Source: Mucor racemosus (lineage: Eukaryota > Mucoromycota > Mucoromycetes > Mucorales > Mucoraceae). Taken from it: a stretch of DNA of 64,000 nucleotides. The notes under the pieces were generated by a model, which made no database searches, was not told where the DNA came from, and saw only the letters and a program-made list of their open reading frames with translations. Of this stretch, positions 47,254 through 59,023 are shown piece by piece; the first letter of the stretch is position 1; every line of letters starts with the position of its first letter. The position numbers and the translations under genes are program-made. The DNA is taken from contig JAPEHQ010000002.1 of assembly GCA_027405735.1 (NCBI GenBank), positions 3,422,501 through 3,486,500 of the forward strand, read 5' to 3'.

Positions 47254-49352
47254 CAGTCGTGATTCGATTTAGTGGACTCGCAAATAACGGATTTTCGATT
47301 TAATGGACAGTTTGAAATCTCCCGTTTTTTTTTCATAATTTTACTGCTTAAATCCACTATATCGATTCAGTGGATACTGGACGGTTTTATTTCCACCAGT
47401 CCACTATTTTTAAAAAATGGAAGATTATTACTGGTCAAAATTTTATTACAAAGCTTTGATCCAATGAAGATGTATGTGAAATTATGTTAAAAATTTTTTG
47501 GGACGTTTTATTTTGAAAAATAAGAGCTAATTGTTGTTTGATTTGTCCTACTTGAGAACATTTCATTTCTGCGAGATATGTACATTTTAGAAAAAGCTTC
47601 CAGAACATCAAACTCTTCATCTGTTTTTTGCTACAATATTGTCAACAACAAACCTCATTGCGTTAACGAGATCTTCTTGCTTAACTTGATGTACATCTTC
47701 ATCTTCCTCTACGAGTGTTGCATTAGCATCAGTTTCATCAGCAATAATACATTCATTGCTGAATATTTCGCTGTTTTCTTCGTCGCCGAATTCTTTATCC
47801 TCTACGCTATCAACATCATCACCGACATTTTCCACGTTTTCACCTTCTTCAATTGCATTGTTTAATTGCAAAAGCGTCGTACGTCTCCAACAATTTTTGA
47901 TTGATTCACTGGTAACCTTCTCCCAAGAGATTTTTATCCAGTTCATTGCTTGTAGTTGGTCAACCCAAAAGAAGGGTTTTTCTTTTCTTTTAGATGTTTC
48001 AGAAGCACCAATAGCTTCCCTGCTGTTTGATAAAGACGAGTATTTAATTGCTGCATGTCTATATTGAATTCTTCGATAATTGGTCTTGAAGTTTGCAATT
48101 ATACCAGCATCTAATGGTTGGTAATGTGCTGTTGTATTAGGAGGCAGGAAGACAATTTTGACATTGCTGAGAGATAATCTTTCATCGTGAACAGGAGCAT
48201 TATCGATGAGTAAGACGACATTTCGATGCTCTTTTGCCATTCTGCTATTGAATTTACCTATTATCTTTCGAAAAATAGAGGTTGTCATCAATGCCTTCTT
48301 ACTAGAATAGTAATGGAAGCCAAAATCAGAAGCATTTTTTCGTTTAAAGCAGCGAGGGTTTTCATGTTTTCCAATGATAATAGGAGTAATTTTGGAAGAT
48401 CCATCTGCATTGCAGAAAAAACCAATAGTTACCCGGGTTTTATCAGCTTTAACTCCTGAAACGGATTCTCGACTAATGGTTTTGCTAGGAGCATTTCTGT
48501 AGAATAAACCAGTTTCATTCATATTATAAATATCTTTCAATTCATAATCTTTTAAGATTTCTCTTATATTTTTCAACTGAACTTGTATATTGGATTCATC
48601 TATCTGAACTGATCCTGCTTCCCCATTCATCGATCGAACACGAAGGCCTTCTCGAGCCATGAATCTTTGGACCCAACCTCTTGACAATTCAGGCTTCTCC
48701 GCGCCATCTAACAACTCTGGCTTTAGAACAGCTAGGATTTCAGCTCTTGTCAGGATTGAAAGATAATTGATGGCAATATTATCTCGTGCCATATCGTTGA
48801 TGAATTTCCTCAATTCATTTTCAAGCTTTGGGAATTTAGCTTTTTTATCGCTAAGTTTTTCGAGTTGATCTGCAGGAAGGGCGTTTAATTTTTCGGACAT
48901 ACTTAATGTCTCGTAAATTACGCTTCTACTTGGTTTTACACCATAGCTGCGCTCCATGTATTCGCTAATTTCTTTATAAGTGTGGTTTGGATTTTCCTCA
49001 CTATAATGGCAAATAGCTAATTTCTGCTTTTTGTCTAGTCGAACTCTTTTCGTTTTCGTAATGGTGGTAGATCTAGGATCTAAATAGCCTGATCGACGGT
49101 TTTGATTACGCCTTTCATTGGCGTTTTTTTGAGCTTGTAAATTTACCATAAGAAGTTGAAAGAGTTTTCAAAAATTATGTGTACCTTTTTTTATTTTTTA
49201 TGACAGATCCCTGAATTAATAGCCAATTATATTTTAGTTTCTAAATTGAGTAATTTTATTACATAAGCGCTAAAAATTCGATTTAATGGAAAAATCGATT
49301 TAGTGGACATATATTTCTCGCCGCACGAGTCCACTAAATCGAATCACGACTG
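47254..49352 (-). mobile_element. Complete Tigger/pogo-type DNA transposon
   Basis: 2099 bp with perfect terminal inverted repeats of 27 bp beginning CAGTCGTGATTCGATTTAG, flanked by the TA dinucleotide duplication characteristic of Tc1/mariner/pogo elements (TATA-CAGTC...GACTG-TACT). Subterminal copies of TCGATTTARTGGA occur in both orientations inside each end, probable transposase binding sites. It encodes one uninterrupted transposase on the minus strand and interrupts an R3 repeat. A deleted derivative lies at 58525-59023. Confidence 0.92.
47617..49149 (-). CDS. Tigger/pogo-type DDE transposase, first catalytic Asp replaced by Asn
   Basis: 510 residues, no introns or stops. N-terminal basic region, then a CENP-B/pogo HTH (KKQKLAICHYSEENPNHTYK, then ISEYMERSYGVKPSRSVIYE), a second DNA-binding (HTH_Tnp_Tc5) unit ending SRGWVQRFMAREGLRVRS, and the DDE_1 core: KDIYNMNETGLFY, LLIDNAPVH and NTTAHYQPLDAGIIANFK. 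In this family the first motif is N-x-D-E-T/S-G; here it is NMNETG (AAT instead of GAT), so the first catalytic acid is missing while the second and third are intact. The acidic C-terminal tail (VGDDVDSVEDKEFGDEENSE) is typical. As it stands the enzyme should bind but not cut. Confidence 0.93.
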   Translation of the reverse strand: MVNLQAQKNANERRNQNRRSGYLDPRSTTITKTKRVRLDKKQKLAICHYSEENPNHTYKEISEYMERSYGVKPSRSVIYETLSMSEKLNALPADQLEKLSDKKAKFPKLENELRKFINDMARDNIAINYLSILTRAEILAVLKPELLDGAEKPELSRGWVQRFMAREGLRVRSMNGEAGSVQIDESNIQVQLKNIREILKDYELKDIYNMNETGLFYRNAPSKTISRESVSGVKADKTRVTIGFFCNADGSSKITPIIIGKHENPRCFKRKNASDFGFHYYSSKKALMTTSIFRKIIGKFNSRMAKEHRNVVLLIDNAPVHDERLSLSNVKIVFLPPNTTAHYQPLDAGIIANFKTNYRRIQYRHAAIKYSSLSNSREAIGASETSKRKEKPFFWVDQLQAMNWIKISWEKVTSESIKNCWRRTTLLQLNNAIEEGENVENVGDDVDSVEDKEFGDEENSEIFSNECIIADETDANATLVEEDEDVHQVKQEDLVNAMRFVVDNIVAKNR

Positions 49353-50150
49353 TACTAACTTATTTTGATAATAAAATTTATTTGTTTTGAAGTGCTCTAT
49401 AATATATTTTAATAAAAAAAAATTCTGAGTACTTTTGTTTTTTTTCATTTTTTTTGGCATTTCCATAGTAGATTTCAAAATATTAATTAAATCGAGCAAC
49501 ATTTTTTTTGCATTCATGTCATTAATCTCGTTAAGCTCTCTCGGATCCAATTTAGAGTTTTTCAAAATATTGATTTTTCGTGGAGATATCCTCAAAAATG
49601 TGTACAAAAAGGTACTTCCATTTCTAGCTTCCATTTTTCCTTGTATACCCTCATCCCAAATTCTGAAACTGAAAAAAATTGCACAAAAATCTTGTTTTCT
49701 CTACCAAAAATGCAGCTAAAAGCTTTTGCAATAGCTCGATCGATAGATAATTGTTTTGTGCATTATTTCAATTTATTATATTTTGAATATGGTTATAAAA
49801 AGTGATGTGTGTGTTCAAAAAACCTCCAAAATTTCAATTGCATTTTATGCAAAATTTAATAAGGAATATGTTTTTGATTTTTATTTAGATGTATGCAGAA
49901 TTTAAAACTGTACAAAAACTATTTAATACGCTAGGTCGAGTTACTTTGCAGTTCATGAGCATTTAAACAATTTTGTTTTTTGAATCATTTTTCATCCATT
50001 TTTTAAAATAAATTTTGGAAGCCCGTTATGATAGGTTTTAAGTTGTGACAAGAACTATTATTTCAATTATCTCGACGAAAAATTAATATTTTTTGCTAAA
50101 ACAAAAAATGCAGAGTAGCGATCAATTAGACCTATCTTTTGAATACAGAA
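49353..50150 (+). repeat. R3 copy 2, arm right of the Tigger element
   Basis: Direct match to 38494-39230 (CTCTCGGA-CCAATTTA, CTTGTATACCCTCATCCCAA, GGTCGA-TTACTTTG, TTATCTCGACGAA). Non-coding. Confidence 0.75.
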
Positions 50151-50760
50151 ATTAAGCCTTTGTTGCATCCACAGATCTGGGTGCATTCCTTGGTTAAGAT
50201 TACGGCACAGTTTGATATGTTAAGTTCTACATTGCTGTGTATTATGTTATGAAGCTCCGTGTATGCAGGAATATGGAACTAGTGTGTGTCACCTAGACTT
50301 GATTGGATATATGTATATATATAAATAGACTCATTTAAACAGGTCATATAATTAGAGAATGTGAATATAAAAGAAGATGTTTCAATCTTATAATAAAGTT
50401 CTTTAGTTTTAGTGTGCTCTTTCATTTTATAACAGTTTTCCTTTATTTTTATTAAATGATTTAGTACATATTTTAGCTTTGAGATTGATATAATCTCCTG
50501 GCGTAACAGCCTTGGATAATCAGTTTTATGTTTTACAAAATAATAAACTATTTTTACAACTGCAGAAAACAAAGATAAAAAATCCCATCCTTGTGAAGAA
50601 TATTGATCCAATTAATCTTCAGTTATATACGATGATAGATTTAAATATATCTTGCATAAAAGTTTATACTTCTTGTCGTATATTTTCAGGATTGATAAAT
50701 AGTACTTAAAAAAGAATACAATTATAAAAGAATGAGTAATGAATCAGTTCTTCAACTGTA
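50151..50760. other. No gene recognised
   Basis: AT-rich sequence between R3 and R2 repeats. A 110-codon minus-strand frame at 50279-50611 has no motif and is unlikely to be a gene. Confidence 0.45.
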
Positions 50761-50936
50761 TAATCAAAACAAGATATCGTTTATTTAGTTATAAAAGTAT
50801 GGCCTTTTATATTGATTTGACATTGAGATCCTGAGATGTAATTTAAGACACTATTGAACCATTAGATCTGTTTGATAGTAATCTATGGATTGAGATGGAT
50901 CAATCATAATTTAACCGTTCTTGCAGAGATGCAGAG
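50761..50936 (+). repeat. R2 copy 2, left part
   Basis: Inverse match to 18007-18118 plus 17165-17250 joined together, i.e. the continuous form of the site where LTR-A copy 1 inserted. Followed by LTR-A copy 2 at a different point. Confidence 0.75.
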
Positions 50937-51662
50937 TGCAGTGGAATTACATACTAAAAACGCTTGATAAAATAAAACAACCTAAATTTCAAGTGTCGCT
51001 CATAAAATATGATGCCACTTGAAATGTGAACAACGATAATAAACAAATGCTTCAATTGAACACAATAACAAACGCATGCTAAAAATATGAAATACCCTTT
51101 TTGAACCATACATGTCGTGTAGATGATAGCACCCTTGATCACGGCGCAATCAATTACACAAATGACATATATATCAAAACAGGATTCTATCCAAATCAAT
51201 AATGATAATAAACAAAGATATCAATTTAGTCAACTACTCATCTATATCGTAGTTGCACTATCAATATAAATAAGATTCAAGCATATAAAAACTACCCCTT
51301 AAAAATCAAGGTTACATAAAATAGATATAACAGAAATAAACAAAAACAACCATTTCCCAAAAGGTCGATATTGTCACACTTGACATACAATCCCTTATGG
51401 TCAATGCTCTATACAATTTACCCCTTAAAATATCAAATCAATAACAATGTACTCAAAACTGGAAGATTACTAAATATACATCCATTCAAGTCTGATGGTA
51501 TCCAAGTTCTCTAAATCACTATAAATACCCTCGTACTTTTCAATTATTTTAACTCTTCAGAAATCTTTTGTAATAAAAACTTTAGCTGATTATAATTGTA
51601 TTTCTACTGCTTTTATTTTTATATTTTTTTTATTTTAGTAAATAACATCGTAATTTACTGCA
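50937..51662 (+). mobile_element. Solo LTR, family LTR-A (copy 2)
   Basis: 726 bp, TGCAGTGGAATTAC...TAATTTACTGCA, with a perfect 5-bp duplication CAGAG at 50932-50936 and 51663-51667. Orientation is assigned relative to the truncated copy at 36972; no internal retrotransposon remains next to it. Confidence 0.9.
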
Positions 51663-51938
51663 CAGAGCTTGTGAGTTGTCTTGTTTCAATGCTGCGTTAA
51701 ATGTGTTTGGATGTTGATTTGATAGCTACTTGATTGATTAACCGCTGGGATGAAATAATATGGTGTCATAATTGAGGTCCAAGCGTTCTTGGTAATTACT
51801 GGATTAAACTTAGTACGCTAGGAGTTTTGTATAACCGATATCAAGACTTTGCACTTCAATACATGTCGTAGTTAAAAGATTGTAAGATGTATTGATACTG
51901 TAGACGGTAATAATATATGGTACTTAGTGGTATACAAC
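51663..51938 (+). repeat. R2 copy 2, right part
   Basis: Inverse match to 16340-16560 (TTGATTGATTAACCGCTGGG and TGGTAATTACTGGATTAAAC). Ends where an R3 copy begins. Confidence 0.72.
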
Positions 51939-52950
51939 AGTATTCACAAACTAAAATCCAACTCAAAGTTTATGTTTTTTGTTTCAGCGAAAATACTAAT
52001 TCTTCGTCGAGATAATCAAAATGGTAGTTCATATCACAGATTAACCCATACAGTAACGGGGCTCCAATTGTGAAGGAATGAACGAAAAATGACTCAAGAA
52101 ACAAAATTGTTTAATGGCTCATGAACTGCAAAGTAAGTCGACCTAGAGTATTAAATAGCTTTTGTACAGTTTTTAATTCTGCATCCATTAAAATAAAAAC
52201 CAAGCAAATGCTTTACATTAGATTTTGCACAAAATGCAATTGAAATTCCAAAAGTTTTTTGAAGATACACAAAACGTTTTATAGTTATGCTCTAAATATA
52301 AGTTGCGGAAATAATGCACAAACAAATTATCTATCCACTGAGCTATTGCCAAATCTTCTAGTTGCAGATTTCGTAGAAAAAACGAGATTTTTGTCCAATT
52401 TTTTTCAAATTCAGAATTTGGGATGAGGATATACAAGGGAAAAATTGAAGCTAAAAACGAAAATATCTCTGTACACGATTTTGAGGATATCTCCATGAAA
52501 AATTAACATTTTAAAAAGAACTAAATTGGGTCCGTTAGAGTTTAACAAGGTCAATGATATGAATATAAAAAAAAAATGCTGCTCGATTTAACCAATATTT
52601 TGAAATCTACCACAGAAATGCCAAAAAAAAAAAGCGAAATAAAAAAAAAGTGCCCAGAGTTTTTTTCATGTTAAAATATGTTATAGAGTACGTTAAAGCA
52701 AATAATTTTTATTATTAAAAAGTGTTGGTATATTTTATTTTTTGCAGAAATATTAAGGATCGAAAGTTCAACTTTTTAAATTTAAGCTATAAAAGCCAAA
52801 ATTCAAAGAAAAAAGTATCTGTTTTTCTCAATTTACTCCACAGATGCTATAATAATGATAATATTATATTAATTGTTATTTGTAGCCCTTTAAATTCTAC
52901 ATTGGTTCATGCTAATTACAATAAGAGAGTTTTAAACATTTGTTTTGAAA
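51939..52950 (+). repeat. R3 copy 3, arm upstream of transposase
   Basis: Inverse of 38494-39230 and then of 37830-38095, so it gives the uninterrupted R3 order: arm (about 750 bp), a 250-bp linker, then the transposase. It preserves the empty site for the 389-bp insertion at 38105. Confidence 0.75.
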
Positions 52951-53864
52951 ATCGCTCAAAACCGAGATTTTCGGATGGGGATTGAGGTCAAAAAACAAAG
53001 GTACGACTGAATATCTTCATTACTCCATGAAAAATTAATATTTTTAACAAAACTACATATTAGTGAAAAGTGCTTCTTGATATTAAAGCAAGCTAGTAAA
53101 TACACAATTGAAAGGGATGTACATAGAGCGCTCAATCTTCGCTACAAATTCATGAACAAGTGGATATAGAGGCAGGTGTTGATTTCCAAAAAAAAAACTG
53201 TGTGTTTATTGATGAAGCTGGCTTTTATTCTCAACTGATGAGAGGGCATGCATGGTCGAAAGTTGGTACTCCAGCAAATGTAAAAGTGCACACACAAAAA
53301 TGCGTTAATCTGAGCATGATTGGATGTACATGTGCTAGAGGAATTATAAGCTTTACCAAAGTTATACCTTTGAAAATAGGGGACGCTGAGTTGATGGAGA
53401 AAGAGTTTCATTCCGAGGTATCAGCTAAAAAAAAAAGAAAGGGCAACACTGAAAAGCCTAAAAAACAAAAGACTTTAAAGAAAGGCACTACAGCTTATCA
53501 TATAGTCAAATATATAGAATCTGTTATGGATGTACTTGACAAAAATGAGATGAAAGGGGTTTTCATTGTCATGGATAATTGTAGGGTACACCACTCCAAA
53601 TTTGTTGATGCCACCATTGAAAAACGGGGATACAAACCATTATTCATGCCATCTTACTCCCCGTTTTTAAATCCCATCGAAGAATGCTAGTCGAAGATTA
53701 AAAGTGGGATGAGAAGTAGAAACCCTTTGAAGAAAGGTGATGAACTGACACCTCGTATCGCTGAAATATGCAACGCGGTGACTACAAAAGACTGTTTGCA
53801 GTGGGTAAAGCACGCTGAATCTTATTGGGAGAGATGTATTCAGAAAGAAAAGGGTTTAAAATAA
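52951..53864 (+). pseudogene. Tc1/mariner-type transposase, near-complete but interrupted
   Basis: Conceptual pieces IAQNRDFRMGIEV; LILKQASKYTIERDVHRALN; NKWI; then one long frame: FIDEAGFYSQLMRGHAWSKV, GTPANVKVHTQKCVNLSMIG, IVMDNCRVHHSKFVDATIEK, LFMPSYSPFLNPIEEC, stop, SKIKSGMRSRNP ... WVKHAESYWERC. The three catalytic positions of an IS630/Tc1-type DDE nuclease are visible (D of FIDEAG, D of VMDN, E of NPIEE). The TAG at 53688-53690 replaces the Trp that usually follows (EECWSKIK). Earlier stops (TGA at about 52998, TAG at 53167) break the N-terminal helix-turn-helix part. Confidence 0.85.
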
Positions 53865-54076
53865 CTAATGCCATGCTCTTGTCCTTTTTATATGTAAAAT
53901 GTCTACAAATTATCTTCTAAAATCCACTACAATTTTTTAAAAAATAAAATATAATTCTCAAAAAGAATTCTATTGGTCTAAAAAAAAAATTATAATCTTC
54001 TCAAGTGTAACCGAAAATACTTTTCAATTCCTATTCTTTCTTTTTCTGATTATTTTATTGCAACTAAAAGAACACT

Positions 54077-57000
54077 ATGACTACTTCCAACTTGGCGTTC
54101 GAGTTATTTACTCTACCAACGCAAGTGGATAATAGCACTTTTTGGACAAATCTAAAAGAAAACAGTTATTTTATCTTGCAACAAACAAAGACACAGAAAA
54201 GTGGCCTTATGAGAAGTGTGCTGGGCACCTTACAAAATGTGTAGGTTTTTTGGTTTGATTTCAAGTTACGAAATATACTAACTGTATTCAATAGTTTGGA
54301 TACTAAACAATCTCCTTATCGTATTTTATTTCGACGTGTAAATGGTACAAATTTGCAAGTAGCAGTTGCTGAAACAGAAAAGAAGGCAGAGATAGCATGG
54401 GGCTGGATCGAATGTAAGATTTGAATAATGATTATTTTGATAAATAGTTGATCATATAAAATTATAGCCAATCTGTTACCATTGCTTGATAGTTTGGATA
54501 AAGAAGAAACAGAACCATTTGTTGTAACAAAGATAAACTCGATTGTTACACGCAGAGGTAATTATATATTAAACAGATGATTTATTCATGCTCTTATACC
54601 ACTTGCATAGATTCTGGTACCGATGAAATTTCAACAGACGAGAAAGTTAGAAAAGCATCAAGGAGTTTCAGACAAACATTTGATGTATCTCCATCTGAAC
54701 GTCTTGTAAATTGTAAGCTTTAATTGATTTGCCTTGTAAGATCAACCCTTGATAACCTTTTTATTATAGATTATTCAAGTGCGTATCATACAAATCGATT
54801 TACTAGTCAAGGATGGCTATATATTAGTGAAAATTACCTTGCTTTTTATTCGTTTTTACTTGGTTATGAAACCAAATTATTATTGGAACTTAAAGACATA
54901 CAAGATATCAAAAAAGAACGATCAAAACGTGGCGTATTTTCGGATGCCATAAAGATTTCAATGAAGGATAAAAGTGAGGTACAATTACATAGAAAAAGAA
55001 GAAAAAAAAAGGAGACATACATGACGATCCGTTAAACTAACTTTTTCTTTCTTTCTTATAATTAGCATTTCTTTTCCAATTTGTTTAAAAGAGATGAAGT
55101 ATACGATATTTTAGTTCAATTGACTGGATTAGCTATGCAACGAGTTTTAAAGAGTACAGCATTGGAACATGCGCCTGGAAGCGATGTATCGATTGATATT
55201 AAAGATAGTGATATTGATGCGATTAACGATTCTGAAATATCGTCCAACAAAATGGCTTCTTTGCCTGCTGCTGAAATTAGAAAATTAATGCAACCTCTGA
55301 AGACCAATCTTGCAGCCCAAAAACGTGATGAACGATTTAGAGCTAGATTTAGATTACCACTAACTGAGCATTTGACTCATTCATTCAGTGCTGTTCATCC
55401 TGTAGAAGAGGAGGCTAGTGATAATCATGAAAGAAAAACTACAGATTATAACGGTGTTTTAAGCTTATCTGAAGCTTATTTGACGTTTAATTCAACAGAC
55501 CAAGGTCGTTACTTTGAAGTCGTAATGCCATTGTATACCATACGTCGTGTTGAAAAATTAGCAGATAAGCCTGATGCTTTTCCAATTAAGATTGTAAACT
55601 GGCATCAATCTGAATCAGTTTATTATTTGAATGTGTAAGATACATAATGTGCGGATTAAACATAGGTTCTGAAATAATTGTTTAATAGTAATGCAAAGGA
55701 ATACGATGAGTTCTCAGCTACATTAACCACCAATTTGAGAAATCAAATCAAACACATGAGAATGATGAAACAGTTTTTGACCACATGTGCATCTGAGGCT
55801 GTGATTACAGACAAGACGTATGAGGAAATGAACACAATACCCGGTGGTTTGGGCTTGCAGTTTGAGTTCCCCGGTGATCCAAAGAAATTAAAAGAAAAGA
55901 GCAAAATGAAGCTTTGGAAGAAATATTTCAATGGTATGTTGTACTATACTTTGTTTTGATAAGAAATACTAAATTATACGTGTAGAATATGGACGCAATT
56001 TGACCATCTCAAAGACTCCCCGTTTCGCCAAGTTGATTAGAGTTGGATTGCCCAATAGATTGCGTGGTGAGATTTGGGAAATATGTTCTGGAGCTATTTT
56101 TGAGCGATTCATGAATCAAGGATTATACGATCGAATTTTGGAAGAAAATAAAAACAGAAACTCATTGAGTTTGGAAGAGATTGAAAAGGATTTGAATAGA
56201 TCATTGCCCGAATATAAAGCATATCAACAACCAGAAGGTATCAATAGTTTGAGAAGAGTGCTTAGTGCTTATTCTTGGAAAGATCCTGAATTGGGTTATT
56301 GTCAAGCAATGAATATTGTTACATCTGCTATCCTTATGTAAGTGGATTGACAAGTATCATATTTTGTTACTAATTTAGATCAAAATTTAGTTATATGAGC
56401 GAAGAACAAGCTTTCTTTACTCTCAGTATCTTGTGTGATGATTTATTACCTGGTTATTATAGCACATCAATGTATGGTGCTCTTTTAGATCAAATCATTT
56501 TTGAACATTTATTAGAAAAAACGATGCCTAAATTACATGCACATTTCAAAGAAACTGATATCCAACTCTCGGTTGCTTGTTTACCATGGTTTTTGAGTTT
56601 GTACATCAATTCAATGCCTTTACTGTTTGCTTTTAGAGTATTGGATTGCTTCTTTATGGAAGGACCCAAAGTTCTGTTTCAAATTGGGTAAGTAGACGGA
56701 TATATAACAGTGAGAAAATGATTGCTGACATTCTGTTATATAGTCTTGGTAAGCATTGTGTCAATCTAAACACTGATATTGTAACTCAATTTGTAATCAA
56801 TAGCTATTCTCAAAATCAATGGAGATGAGCTTTTACAAGCAACAGACGATGGTGCTTTCATGAACATTTTAAAGAACTACTTCAGTCATTTGGATAAACC
56901 ACTCTATCCTAATTCTGAAAACCCCAAAGCCAAAAATTTGACAGTAATGTGTACATTTCCACCAGATTTCATATAATTGCTTGCTAACCTTTCGTATTTA

Positions 57001-58324
57001 GAAATTCAATGAGCTTTTATTAGTGGCATATCGTGAATTCAGTAGCGTAACGGATGAATTAGTTCGAGAATTGAGACAAACACATCAATTAAAGGTCGTC
57101 GCAGGCATTGAATCATTTACTAAAAGATCAGCCGTACGCAACATTGAAAATGCAGCAGGATTAGACAAGGCAGAATTAGGCATTGTTTATGATAAATTTT
57201 ATAATGTATTATATTACAAGCAGCAGAAATCAACAGAACGCAATGATTCCAAAATGGATCTTAAATCATTCGAAATATTCATTGGATCTCTTGCCTCATG
57301 GGCCAAGATTGAATCTGATGACTACCAATTAGATCGTCAAAGACAACTAAAAGTAGCAAAGAATTTCCTCAACCAGTTATTCCATGTATTTGATAGACAA
57401 AATTCACAAAGCCTCAGTCTTCAGGTATAGATTTTAAATTGTAATCGATATGCAGCTCATTTTTAATTAATAACTATAAATATAGGATGCTATCATTGGC
57501 ATTGGATCAATTTACAAGGGTGATTTGAATTCACAAATCAAATTGTTCTTTGATTTGCATGATGTTGACAAGGATGAATATCTAAATAAGGATGAAATGG
57601 TACAATTTTCAGAAACATTACTTTGGATATTTAGAAACACACAAGATGAAAATCATTTGAATGCTGTTTCAACGTTTTTGCATAACGCATTCGAGTATTC
57701 AGAAACCAGAGAAGATGATCAGTACCTATCGCTAGGATCATTGAGGTACATTGTTTATTCATTAAGGCAATTATTAAATATAAAACTAACTGTTTACATA
57801 GAATGATTGTCCTTGCTGATGAAACTTTAGAGAACTTCTTTGATCACGAATTTGCTTATTCTTTCAAATTGACCGAGAAAGAAACTGAACAACAAAGAAG
57901 TCTTGGAAGAGAGATTTTTGATAATTTACTTGCAACAGGAGCTAAATTAGCTTCAACAACAGGTGTGAGCCGACCTCAATTAAGATCTAAGTCTACAGAT
58001 GCTTCAATTTCTACATCTGAACTTCAAGCTACGATAGATTCTATAGAAAATGCCAAACTTGATGATAAAGATAAATTAAAGAAAGAATCTGATAAAGATA
58101 AACAATCAGTTGAAGAAGAATCAGATAAGCAAGATCATCAAGAATCTCAAGAACCTCAAGCTGCTACTAATACCACTGCAACTAATAAGCATGTTATTGG
58201 GGATTCTGACATGTCTGATGATGAAGATGATGACGATGAAGACGAAGAAGAAGATCTTAGTCCTGATGTGTTGGAAGAAGTGGATAGATTATTAAAGGAA
58301 TACGATGATGAAGATGAAGATTAA
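54077..58324 (+). CDS. GRAM-TBC-EF-hand Rab GTPase-activating protein (TBC1D9/Gyp2-like)
   Basis: Predicted GAP for Rab GTPases in membrane traffic. Fourteen exons: 54077-54240, 54295-54413, 54468-54557, 54611-54712, 54770-54978, 55066-55634, 55689-55933, 55986-56337, 56391-56687, 56744-56748, 56804-56943, 57002-57424, 57486-57745, 57802-58324; 1165 residues. Domains: first GRAM (about 158-235, [17 protein letters not shown]), second GRAM (about 320-400, [17 protein letters not shown]), TBC (about 510-720) with the Arg-finger motif IEKDLNRS and Gln-finger GYCQ, an EF-hand with loop [12 protein letters not shown] (about 927-938), and a strongly acidic C-terminus. Exon 10 is only 5 nt (TCTTG); with it the sequence reads [20 protein letters not shown], the conserved family segment, and without it the frame is lost. 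Confidence 0.94.
56744..56748 (+). other. 5-nt microexon in the GRAM-TBC gene
   Basis: TCTTG between TATAG and GTAAGC. It completes a Gly codon, encodes Leu, and begins an Ala codon, restoring the conserved GLAILKING segment of the TBC domain. Flanking introns are 56 and 55 nt. Confidence 0.88.
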
Positions 58325-58524
58325 ATAAATTATTGATTCAAGTTAACATATTAACATATTATTAAATACAACAAATTATTAAATATAACGGATTTCAAAA
58401 GCATTATTGCACAAAACTTGTTTAACTGTAGTTCCATTCCAGATACTTGGTCTTCGAGAAGTCGGGATTACATCACATTACTAACAAAAAGGAATGGTTG
58501 CTTCTACAAGTAAATCATAATATA

Positions 58525-59023
58525 CAGTCGTGATTCGATTTAGTGGACTCATAAATAACGGATTTTCGATTTAATGGACAGTTTGAAATCTCCCGTTTTT
58601 TTTTTAATAATTTTACTGCCTAAATCCACTGAATCGATTCAGTGGATAGTGGACAATTTCGTTTCTACCAGTCCACTATATTAGTAATATATAAATATTA
58701 TTGGATAAAACTGTATTTAGCCGGCAATAGCTTGATCTGGTAGCCATGAAATTAGAAGAAATATGGAGAGTAACCAAATCACGTGCCTAATTTACCTCAG
58801 TTTTTTATTAAATTTCTTGTTATCCACTGTTCAATTCAGTTGCTTGCATATGAAAAGCCTTTATTATTAAAAATATTATTTAATACTATAAACTAGTAAC
58901 GCCTTTTTATTCTCATTTTTTGATCCAATATTACGGAAAATGATTTATTCGATTTAGTGGAAAATTCGATTTAGTGGACACTTTTCTCCCTCCCAACAAT
59001 TCCACTAAATCGAATCACGACTG
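58525..59023. mobile_element. MITE derived from the Tigger family
   Basis: 499 bp with the same ends as the full element at 47254 (CAGTCGTGATTCGATTTAG and its inverse) and TA target duplication. The left ~150 bp match the autonomous copy, including the subterminal TCGATTTAATGGA motif; the middle is unrelated and has no transposase frame. It would depend on a transposase in trans. Confidence 0.9.

Noticed and set aside
20770..50520. CTCCTGGCGTAACA at about 21171 and 50493 as a shared primer-binding site next to short LTRs
   Set aside because: A 14-base match between two sites is not rare enough in 64 kb, the flanks do not align and neither has a definable LTR end or internal region.
50279..50611. 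110-codon minus-strand frame
   Set aside because: Composition is Lys/Tyr/Ile-rich as expected of AT-rich non-coding DNA and it carries no recognisable family feature.
52722..52985. Frame conserved between the two R3 transposase copies (NLSYKSQNSKKK...), possibly an extra R3 protein
   Set aside because: Both copies derive from the same repeat and differ little, so an open frame in both is not evidence of coding; it ends in a stop at the same point and has no motif.
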